From the NCBI GenBank assembly GCA_035906255.1, contig JAMIFM010000015.1, forward strand, positions 1-64,000: a stretch of DNA of 64,000 nt, in the 5' to 3' direction. Positions 1-6,850 of the stretch are shown one piece after another. A program made the position numbers and the translations under genes. The stretch is from SB11 sp035906255 (GTDB lineage Bacteria > Bacteroidota > Bacteroidia > UBA8524). Numbering within the stretch: position 1 is the stretch's first letter; the number at the start of each line of letters is the position of its first letter. Below the pieces are notes generated by a model that did no database searches, had not been told where the DNA came from, and worked only from the letters and a program-made list of their open reading frames with translations.

Positions 1-1
1 G

Positions 2-9
2 TACCTTTG
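2..9 (+). promoter_or_regulatory. Possible -7 promoter element (TACCTTTG)
   Basis: The octamer TACCTTTG fits the Bacteroidota -7 consensus TAnnTTTG and lies 9 bases before the ATG at 19. The -33 region is outside the window, so this rests on one box only. Confidence 0.35.
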
Positions 10-18
10 TATGGCTGT

Positions 19-837
19 ATGAGGCATTTTTTGAAAATACACATCCTGTTATTGCTGCTGTTTTCTGGCAGTGTGGCACTGAATGCACAAACCCTTGGGG
101 GTTTGGCCGATTCTGTATTTATGGCTTTGCACCATGAAGAGTTTGACAGCCTGAAACCTTTTTATCCGAGTTATAATGATTTGAAAACCACTTATGACTC
201 AATGGATATTGAGAAGCAGGCTCAACAGATATTGGTGGCTCAAAAACAAGTAGAATATGCCTTAAAACGTTCGTTTAAAACCCTGAAAAAAGAGGCTGAA
301 TCGTTGGATATGCCTTTGGCAAAACTTGAGAAAGACGAGATTAGGCATTTGGTACAAACACAGGATGGCAAAAAGTTTAGTGTGGTAGAAATTGACTGCC
401 ATTATAAAAAACGGGCGGCTACTTTGTTTTTTATTGCTATTGAGCTGAACAACATTTGGTATTTGGGTGAAGATTTTGGGATAGAAAAACGTGAGGTGGA
501 GGAAGTGCCCGATTATGAAAAAATTGACCGTGAGGCTGAACGCAGGCGCGAAAAACGCGAACAGCAACGTACAGCGGCTAACCAAAAAGCGGAGGAAGAT
601 TCTGCTAAGGTTGCCAAAATAAAAGAGCTGGAAGCCAAGAAGAAAGACAAAGAGGATACTAAAAAGCTGAAAGCTGAGGAAAAAGCCAAACAAAAAGCAG
701 CAAGAGAAGAAGAAAAGCGTAAGAAAAAAGAGGCTATTGAACAAAAAAAGAAGGAAAAGAAAGAGAAAAACAAAGCCGGTAACGCTCCGCAAAAAACCAC
801 CCCAACGGATAGCCTGCCCCCAAGCCCAAAGAACTAA
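19..837 (+). CDS. Secreted protein of unknown function with lysine/glutamate-rich tail
   Basis: I do not recognise this 272-residue protein. It opens with a signal peptide (hydrophobic run at about residues 7-20, Ala-Gln cleavage near 'NAQ'), so it is exported. Residues 30-165 are a mixed globular region. From about 165 to the end it is extremely rich in Lys, Glu, Ala and Gln, predicted to form a long charged helix or coiled coil, and ends in a short Pro/Thr/Ser segment. An in-frame TTG lies at 7, but the ATG at 19 gives a better signal peptide. It converges on the response regulator gene with a 7-base gap. The charged tail could bind nucleic acid, membrane lipids or a partner; nothing decides this. 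Confidence 0.75.
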   Translation: MRHFLKIHILLLLLFSGSVALNAQTLGGLADSVFMALHHEEFDSLKPFYPSYNDLKTTYDSMDIEKQAQQILVAQKQVEYALKRSFKTLKKEAESLDMPLAKLEKDEIRHLVQTQDGKKFSVVEIDCHYKKRAATLFFIAIELNNIWYLGEDFGIEKREVEEVPDYEKIDREAERRREKREQQRTAANQKAEEDSAKVAKIKELEAKKKDKEDTKKLKAEEKAKQKAAREEEKRKKKEAIEQKKKEKKEKNKAGNAPQKTTPTDSLPPSPKN

Positions 838-844
838 GAAATAT

Positions 845-1249
845 TTAAGCAGCAGCCGAAAACACCCGCTGCAATTCTTCTACACTAATGGGTTTGATAA
901 GATAGTCTGACAGTTCTTCATACTGTTTAGCCTTTTCAATATCGGCAGGGTTTATTGAAGAACTCACCATGTAAATTTGTATCTTTTTACTCAACTGGGG
1001 TTTAATTTTAACAAACTCGTCCAAAAACTCCCAACCGTCCATCACCGGCATATTTAAATCCAGTAAAATTACATCAGGCAACTGGTCGTTGTTTTTTATT
1101 ATAGGGGTTATATGATTTATTGCTTTTTCCCCATTTTCAAACACAAGGACATTCTTACATAAATTATTGATAGCTATTAACTTTTTCAAACCAAACACAT
1201 ATATCTGGTCGTCATCAACAATAAATGCAACATCATTTCTGTCGTTCAT
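845..1249 (-). CDS. Stand-alone receiver-domain response regulator
   Basis: This 134-residue protein is a single CheY-like receiver with no output domain. The acidic pocket is Asp12-Asp14, the phospho-acceptor is Asp64 in LLDLNMPVMDGW, a Ser run near 96 sits at the switch position and Lys119 (LIKP) is the conserved lysine. Its start overlaps the end of the upstream PAS kinase by 17 bases, so the two are translationally coupled and almost certainly form a pair. With no DNA-binding domain it must act by protein contact, as a phosphorelay intermediate or by controlling another kinase. Confidence 0.9.
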   Translation of the reverse strand: MNDRNDVAFIVDDDQIYVFGLKKLIAINNLCKNVLVFENGEKAINHITPIIKNNDQLPDVILLDLNMPVMDGWEFLDEFVKIKPQLSKKIQIYMVSSSINPADIEKAKQYEELSDYLIKPISVEELQRVFSAAA

Positions 1250-3092
1250 TAAAATAAATTTTAAACGTTGTTCCGCTATTTGGTTCGCTTTTCACATCAA
1301 CACTTCCACCCATGGCATCTATCTGATTTTTAGTGATAAACAATCCTACTCCGCGTGCATCACTATTGCCATGAAATGTTTTGTACAAGCCAAAAAGCTT
1401 TTTCCCATACTTCTCCAAATTTATGCCAATTCCGTTATCTTTTATCGATAAATACAATTTCCCTTCATTTTTCTCTGTGGTTAGTTCAATTTCGGGCACT
1501 CTTTCAGGATGTCGGTATTTTATCCCGTTCGACATAAAATTAAGCAGCACACTCTCTAAATAAGCGGGATTATAAAACACCTTATCATGCTCAGCCACAT
1601 CATTTATCACCTTCACATTATACTTGGTTATTTCACCCGCTAATGTATCTACCGTTTTATTGATAAACGACCGCAAACTCAACTCTTGCCTTGTAATATT
1701 TGTATTGGTTTGTATTTGCACCACCTCGTTAAGGTGTCGTATTGCCTCGTCTAACGACTGTGCATTCTCTTTCAGCAGGTTCAGCATTTGTTCGTACTCG
1801 TCATCATCATCCGCATTTTCAAGCAAATTCATCAATAACTGAAAATTGCCTGAATGCGAACGTAAATTGTGCGATACGATATGAGCAAAATTCATCAAAC
1901 GGGCATTTTGTTCGCTAATGATGGCCAATGACTGTTGCACAACGTTCTCTTTTTCATTTTGCAACGCTATATCGCTATGCGTCCCAATTACCCGTGCCGG
2001 TTTTCCATCATCACCCCATTCAATAACCTTGCCCCTGTCAAGTATCCACTTATAAGTTCCATCTTTGCATAACAACCTGTGTTCGTTTACATAATAGGAC
2101 GTTTCTTTGTTAAAGTGCCGGCTCAAATCCTCCAAACATTTCTCTATATCATCAGGATGCACCCTTTTTTCCCATTCGTCAAAAGTTGTCCCTACTTCGT
2201 GCTCCTCATACCCTAACATACTTTTCCATTGTGCAGAATAAAATAACTTATTAGTGCTCACATCCCAATCCCACACCCCATCGCCCGAACCCTCTAATGC
2301 AAACAACCAACGTTGCTCACTTTCTTTCAGGGCAGCTTCTGTTCTTTTTCTATCACTTATATCCTCTATCTGCGAAATAAAGTGCAACGGGTTGCCATCC
2401 GTATCGCGTACCAACGATACTGCCAATAGTACCCACACAACCCAGCCGTTTTTGTGTATATATCGTTTTTCTATTTGATACGTTGTAATCTCACCCCGCA
2501 ACACCCTGTGCACATTATCAAGGTCAATATCTAAATCATCAGGATGGGTAATTGTTTGAAAATCGGTGGCCAATAACTCCTCTTCCGAATAACCGACAGT
2601 GTTGCATAAATTATGGTTTACCTCTAAAAACTTGCCATCAGTTGATACCAATGCCATACCGATAGCCGAATACTGGAACGCCCCTCTGAACATTTCATTG
2701 CTTACCTTTAAACGGTTATACAATTCGCGCCTCTCACTAACATCACGCACAGCTGCTAAAACAATAGTTTCCCCTTCGTTTTTAAATGTGCTAAGTGTTA
2801 TTTCAGCGTGAAAGGTCTCCCCGTTTTTACGCTTCGCCATAAAATCAACCCCCTTTGCCATTTCACGGTTTTTGGGGTGCTTCATAAAATTCTTTCTGTT
2901 TTCAGTATGTGCACCAACCAAGGCATCAGGAACAAGTTTTTCCAACAATTCACCTGTCAAACTACTCGTCTCATACCCAAAAAGGGTTTCAAGTTGTGCG
3001 TTGGCAAACAAAATAGTACCGCTTGCATCCACTGCCAGCATTGCATAGGGAGCTATACTAAAAAAGCCTTTTAGCGAATCACTTGTGTCCAT
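1233..3092 (-). CDS. Multi-PAS cytoplasmic sensor histidine kinase
   Basis: A 619-residue kinase with three PAS domains (about residues 8-125, 130-250 and 258-380), a dimerisation/phosphotransfer region with His408 in SHNLRSH, and a HATPase_c domain (N box NFMSNGIKYRHP, G1 box DNGIGI, G2 box GVGLFI). There are no transmembrane segments, so it senses an internal signal or a bound ligand or cofactor through the PAS domains. The frame extends to a TTG at 3104, but the ATG at 3092 is preferred. It lies directly upstream of, and overlaps, the receiver gene. The SHNLRS H-box type is common in Bacteroidota kinases that work with single-receiver partners. Confidence 0.92.
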   Translation of the reverse strand: MDTSDSLKGFFSIAPYAMLAVDASGTILFANAQLETLFGYETSSLTGELLEKLVPDALVGAHTENRKNFMKHPKNREMAKGVDFMAKRKNGETFHAEITLSTFKNEGETIVLAAVRDVSERRELYNRLKVSNEMFRGAFQYSAIGMALVSTDGKFLEVNHNLCNTVGYSEEELLATDFQTITHPDDLDIDLDNVHRVLRGEITTYQIEKRYIHKNGWVVWVLLAVSLVRDTDGNPLHFISQIEDISDRKRTEAALKESEQRWLFALEGSGDGVWDWDVSTNKLFYSAQWKSMLGYEEHEVGTTFDEWEKRVHPDDIEKCLEDLSRHFNKETSYYVNEHRLLCKDGTYKWILDRGKVIEWGDDGKPARVIGTHSDIALQNEKENVVQQSLAIISEQNARLMNFAHIVSHNLRSHSGNFQLLMNLLENADDDDEYEQMLNLLKENAQSLDEAIRHLNEVVQIQTNTNITRQELSLRSFINKTVDTLAGEITKYNVKVINDVAEHDKVFYNPAYLESVLLNFMSNGIKYRHPERVPEIELTTEKNEGKLYLSIKDNGIGINLEKYGKKLFGLYKTFHGNSDARGVGLFITKNQIDAMGGSVDVKSEPNSGTTFKIYFNERQK

Positions 3093-3255
3093 AATTTCAA
3101 TCAATTAGTTAGCCGAGAGAATAGTGTAAAAAACAACTCTTTCCTTACTCGTTACAAGTTACAAAAATTTACATACAACAATAAGCGCAGCCCGCATTTT
3201 ATAAAAGCAATACTATTCAAAAGGTATTTTTACTTATGTGGTGATGCCTTTTATT

Positions 3256-3263
3256 TATTTTTG
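3256..3263 (+). promoter_or_regulatory. Possible -7 promoter element (TATTTTTG)
   Basis: TATTTTTG matches TAnnTTTG just ahead of the nucleoid-associated protein gene. No clear TTG was found 18-20 bases upstream. If it is used, the transcript would have almost no leader before the ATG at 3268. Confidence 0.3.
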
Positions 3264-3267
3264 CTAT

Positions 3268-4320
3268 ATGGTTGATTTTTCGATGGCTGATATTGCCTGC
3301 CTTACAATACATTACGCAGGTAACAAATTAAAGGATGAAGGCTGCAAGCTGACTGAAAAAAACGTATTGGATGAATTGAGTGACGATGAACAAGCCGTTT
3401 TGCTAAAGTATTTTTTAAAACCTTTTACTACTGAAGAGTTTTATAGCTTTACCCACTCGTCTGACATTGGGCTGAATGAAATATACACTTATGCGGGGCG
3501 ATTGTTTACTGATACCAGCCTGTTTCAGCCCCTTTCAAAAAATATTTGCACGCATTTATACGAATGTTCTAATCACCCCAAAATAAAAGCCGGCGAAGTA
3601 TATGTGGTACTTTTTACGGGTTGTGTGATTGATAATGAAACCGTAGATGTGTTGGGTATCTTTAAATCGGAAAACAAAGACCGTTTTTTAAATATTGAGT
3701 TTAACCGTACCGGATTGTCGAAGTTAAATTTATTGGAAGGTATAGACCCGAAACATTTGGATAAAGGGTGTTTGATTTATAACATTAATAAGGCCGATGG
3801 GTACAAAATTGCCATTGTGGATAATACCAACCGGGGCAGCGAAGCCCAGTTTTGGACGGATGATTTTCTTTCGGTAAAACCGTTGCAGAATAATTATTTT
3901 AATACTGCAAATTATTTAAAACTGTGTAAAGACTTTGTGGTGAATGAGCTGCCAAACCACTTTGAGGTAGCTAAAAGCGACCAGATTGATATTTTGAACC
4001 GCTCGGTTGACTTTTTTAAACGCAACGAATCGTTTGATAATAACACCTTTACCGAAGAGATTTTTGGGCAACCGGAGTTGATTGACAGTTTTAACGGATT
4101 TAAGGATACTTATGAAAAAGAGAATAATTTTTCGTTTGAGGAGAGCTTCGATATTTCAAACCAAGCCGTTAAAAAACAATCAAAAACTTTTAAAAGCGTG
4201 CTGAAACTGGATAAAAACTTTCACGTATATATACACGGCGACCGCAATCTTATTGAGCGCGGCTATGACGAAGTGACGGGTAAGAAGTTTTATAAGATTT
4301 ATTACGACGAGGAAGCGTAA
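3268..4320 (+). CDS. Nucleoid-associated protein, NdpA/YejK-like family
   Basis: This 350-residue protein resembles the Bacteroidota branch of the NdpA/YejK nucleoid-associated family: an N-terminal IHYAGNK-type segment, a long middle region, and a C-terminal part that in E. coli YejK joins the nucleoid. It is cytoplasmic and has no membrane segment. The frame opens further upstream at a GTG (3238), but the ATG at 3268 places the family's conserved beginning (VDF..A.I..L.IHY.GNK) at the N-terminus. An ATG at 3283 is the alternative. The gene stands alone, divergent from the PAS kinase. The family's biochemical role is poorly known, so only the family call is firm. Confidence 0.75.
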   Translation: MVDFSMADIACLTIHYAGNKLKDEGCKLTEKNVLDELSDDEQAVLLKYFLKPFTTEEFYSFTHSSDIGLNEIYTYAGRLFTDTSLFQPLSKNICTHLYECSNHPKIKAGEVYVVLFTGCVIDNETVDVLGIFKSENKDRFLNIEFNRTGLSKLNLLEGIDPKHLDKGCLIYNINKADGYKIAIVDNTNRGSEAQFWTDDFLSVKPLQNNYFNTANYLKLCKDFVVNELPNHFEVAKSDQIDILNRSVDFFKRNESFDNNTFTEEIFGQPELIDSFNGFKDTYEKENNFSFEESFDISNQAVKKQSKTFKSVLKLDKNFHVYIHGDRNLIERGYDEVTGKKFYKIYYDEEA

Positions 4321-4408
4321 TACGCCTGTTATATGTATTTGTGTGGTTTGGCGTAAACTGCCCTTAAAATTGCCGCATAAACACCGTAAGCGTGTGCATT
4401 GCCCTCGA

Positions 4409-4416
4409 TATATTTG
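4409..4416 (+). promoter_or_regulatory. Possible -7 promoter element (TATATTTG) of the VOC/alkD pair
   Basis: TATATTTG matches the Bacteroidota -7 consensus and lies 40 bases before the ATG at 4456, a normal leader length. No convincing -33 TTG at the right spacing. Confidence 0.4.
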
Positions 4417-4455
4417 CATAACAAACTATAAAACAACAATATAACAACTAAAACT

Positions 4456-4914
4456 ATGCAAAAAATCACACCTTTCTTATGGTTTGACGGCAACCTTGAA
4501 GAAGCCGTTACCTTTTATGCTTCAGTATTTAAAGATGCTAAAATAGGCAATATTATGCGCCAAGGCCCTGATGGCCCTGCATTTTCGGCCACGTTTCAAC
4601 TGAACGGTCAGGATTTTATGGCACTAAATGGCGGCCCGATGTTTAAATTTACCCCTGCGGTATCGTTTTTTGTAAGCTGCAAAAATCAGGAAGATGTTGA
4701 TTATTATTGGGAAAAGCTCACAGAGGGCGGCAGCGAGGAGCGTTGCGGCTGGTTAAAAGATAAGTTTGGTTTATCGTGGCAAATTATCCCTGATGCGCTA
4801 AGTGAATATTTGTATGATGCCGACCCTGAAAAAGCCAACCGTGCTATGCAAGCCATGCTAAGCATGAACAAAATTGTGCTTGAAGATTTGAAACGTGCCC
4901 GCGACGGTCAATAA
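4456..4914 (+). CDS. VOC-superfamily protein, PhnB-like
   Basis: A 152-residue protein of the vicinal-oxygen-chelate fold in its PhnB / '3-demethylubiquinone methyltransferase-like' form: it opens with ITPFLWFDGNLEEAVTFY and has the FSATFQLNGQDFMALNGGP strand-turn region, two beta-alpha-beta-beta modules in total. Proteins of this family bind small molecules, often as dimers; the old ubiquinone-methyltransferase label is not supported by chemistry. The ATG at 4456 is followed by the AlkD-like gene after 16 bases, so the two are probably co-transcribed. The substrate cannot be read from the sequence. Confidence 0.85.
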   Translation: MQKITPFLWFDGNLEEAVTFYASVFKDAKIGNIMRQGPDGPAFSATFQLNGQDFMALNGGPMFKFTPAVSFFVSCKNQEDVDYYWEKLTEGGSEERCGWLKDKFGLSWQIIPDALSEYLYDADPEKANRAMQAMLSMNKIVLEDLKRARDGQ

Positions 4915-4930
4915 TTAACTGCCATACACC

Positions 4931-5656
4931 ATGCCTGCTACTATAACTGCCGAATTATTTGTTGAACGGCTTTGGAAACTCCAATCGGATGAGGAATTGA
5001 CCAAAATACAACGGTATTTTAAATCGGGCAAAGGCCAGTATGGCGAAGGTGATAAATTTATAGGGGTACGCATGGGGCAACTGTTTGCTTTGGCAAAAGA
5101 GTTTGTAGCCATGCCGCCCCTTGAAATTGAAAAGTTATTGCAAGATAATATCCACGAAATACGGGCGGGGGCATTGAGTATTATGGATAAGCAAGCCCGA
5201 ATTAAAAAAACGCCTGAAAGCCGCAGAAAAGAGTTGTATGATTTGTACATACACAATCACAACCGTATTAATAACTGGGATTTGGTGGACGTGAGTTGTA
5301 TTTATGTGGTGGGGGGATACTTGTTTGATAAACCCCGTGATATTTTATATCAATTGGCCGCATCGGGCAATATGTGGGAACGACGCACCGCCATTGTGAG
5401 TACTGCGTATTTTATGAAATACGGAGAGGTTGACGATACGTTTAGAATTGCCGAGATTTTGCTGCACGATGAGCAAGATTTGATACACAAAGCCACAGGC
5501 GGTTGGATACGACAAGCAGGCAAAAACAAACACCGCGCCCGCTTGCTTGAGTTTTTAGACAAGTTTGCTGCTACAATGCCCCGCACCATGCTGCGCTATG
5601 CTATTGAGCATCTTGACGATGACCAACGCAAACATTATATGGGGTTAAAGAAATAA
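4931..5656 (+). CDS. AlkD-like DNA alkylation repair protein (HEAT-repeat glycosylase)
   Basis: A 241-residue protein of the AlkC/AlkD family, built of helical HEAT-like repeats that wrap DNA and excise positively charged alkylated bases such as 3-methyl- and 7-methyl-purines. Family signs visible are GVRMGQLFALAKEF, the INNWDLVD segment (the Trp-Asp pair corresponds to residues that stack on and position the lesion) and WERRTAIVST followed by ATGGWIRQAGK. The length matches the family (about 220-240). It follows the VOC gene by 16 bases and converges on the pentapeptide-repeat gene with a 10-base gap and no clear terminator. Confidence 0.9.
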   Translation: MPATITAELFVERLWKLQSDEELTKIQRYFKSGKGQYGEGDKFIGVRMGQLFALAKEFVAMPPLEIEKLLQDNIHEIRAGALSIMDKQARIKKTPESRRKELYDLYIHNHNRINNWDLVDVSCIYVVGGYLFDKPRDILYQLAASGNMWERRTAIVSTAYFMKYGEVDDTFRIAEILLHDEQDLIHKATGGWIRQAGKNKHRARLLEFLDKFAATMPRTMLRYAIEHLDDDQRKHYMGLKK

Positions 5657-5666
5657 TTACTACGGG

Positions 5667-6239
5667 TTATTGTTCTATTTCAATATTGTAGGCTTCCAAC
5701 AATCCGGCTACTGTGTTTAAAGAAAATTTGGCCTTTTTTATTCTATTCTTTTCAGGACTGATTGAGAAATTATAGGACGTTCTGAAATCAGCTTTTTCAA
5801 GCACTGTATTATCAAAAATAGCTCCGCTAAAATCACAATTAACAAACGTTGATGCTGTAAAATCCGCATCGGCAAAATCAGCTTCCCTCAGGTTACAATT
5901 CTTAAATTTTGTGCCCCCCAACTTTAGTTTAAAAAAAGAAGCGATAGTGAGCACACAATCTTCAAACTTTAATAACGACAGGAATTTGTTGCACACGCTA
6001 AAGTTTACTCCCAATAACTTACAGTTTTTAAAAATAACATCCCTAAACGAGGCATCTTTTAGCTTCACATTACTGATATTACAATCAATAAACTCGCAAT
6101 CCATAAACGATGTACCCGATAAATCAGCTTCCGAAAAATCGCACCCTTTAAATACACAAGTATCATACTCGTGTTTCATCAACACCTGCCCTGAGTAGTT
6201 TTTGCCTTCAAAAGTTTCATTATCAAAATTCCCAATCAT
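5667..6239 (-). CDS. Pentapeptide-repeat protein (Qnr/MfpA-like fold)
   Basis: This 190-residue protein is made almost entirely of pentapeptide repeats of A(D/N)LxF type, read as runs such as CDFSEADLSGTSF and CNLREADFADADF. They fold into a right-handed quadrilateral beta-helix. A short break near residues 82-105 (NKFLSLLKFEDC..) resembles the loop interruptions of Qnr-type proteins, and the C-terminus (FRTSYNFSISPEKNRIKKAKF) is like the dimerisation end of that group. Qnr/MfpA proteins mimic DNA and protect gyrase; whether this one does is not shown. It follows the GyrI-like gene by 13 bases on the same strand, so the two probably share a transcript. Confidence 0.88.
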   Translation of the reverse strand: MIGNFDNETFEGKNYSGQVLMKHEYDTCVFKGCDFSEADLSGTSFMDCEFIDCNISNVKLKDASFRDVIFKNCKLLGVNFSVCNKFLSLLKFEDCVLTIASFFKLKLGGTKFKNCNLREADFADADFTASTFVNCDFSGAIFDNTVLEKADFRTSYNFSISPEKNRIKKAKFSLNTVAGLLEAYNIEIEQ

Positions 6240-6252
6240 ATAACTCGTTCAA

Positions 6253-6729
6253 TTATTTTACAGGTATCCAAACTTCTTCTTCAGAGGCGGGGTCGTTTAT
6301 TTTGTACCGTTCGCCCAACACCTCAAAATGCGCTCTGCTATCCACCATTAAGCCGTTTGCAGGCAACCATTCTGTAAACATATACCCTAAGTTTTCAAAA
6401 TATTTGGCATCGGTACCTACGTGCAAATAGGTTACATACTTTCCCCCTGCTATTGTATAAGTCTCCATGCCTTCGGGTACATTGTTGTAATCGGTAACTT
6501 CCACTGTAGCCCAATTCTCAAACGTTGGAGGCTGTTGCATTGCACCAAATTGGGTAGAAGGCTCAAAAATCTGCATCGAAACTACCTCATTGCCAATTGC
6601 ATTGGTAATTTCCCTCCTTCGGGGCATAAATCTCCGCCACAACTCGCCCGTAGGGTTATTTTCAGGAGTAACGGTTGTGTGCATCCCTATCAGTTTCTTT
6701 TCAGTGATAGTTATAATTTCAGGTTTCAT
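6253..6729 (-). CDS. GyrI-like / AraC effector-binding-domain protein
   Basis: A 158-residue stand-alone GyrI-like small-molecule-binding domain (the SbmC/BmrR C-terminal fold). It opens KPEIITITEKKLIGMHTTVTP, carries the typical YT.AGGKYVTYLHVG central strand and ends in ERYKINDPASEEEVWIPVK, matching the family's closing acidic-aromatic motif (E.E.WIPV.). There is no DNA-binding domain, so it is not a classical AraC regulator. Known relatives either bind hydrophobic or cationic compounds or, in E. coli SbmC, inhibit gyrase. It precedes the pentapeptide-repeat gene in a two-gene set. Confidence 0.87.
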   Translation of the reverse strand: MKPEIITITEKKLIGMHTTVTPENNPTGELWRRFMPRRREITNAIGNEVVSMQIFEPSTQFGAMQQPPTFENWATVEVTDYNNVPEGMETYTIAGGKYVTYLHVGTDAKYFENLGYMFTEWLPANGLMVDSRAHFEVLGERYKINDPASEEEVWIPVK

Positions 6730-6850
6730 AGCTTTGTTTCAAAATAAGCCATGTTTATTGAAACAAAATAATTGTTTCCCAACAAAAAAATCAGAGAGGT
6801 TAAACACCTATGGTGTTTGCTACAACCTTGATAGTAGCTTTTTAAACTGC

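Noticed and set aside
262..800. Long Phe/Ser-rich frames opposite the lysine-rich gene
   Set aside because: They are the antisense of AAA/AAG-rich codons (TTT/CTT on the other strand), have no start context and no recognisable domain.
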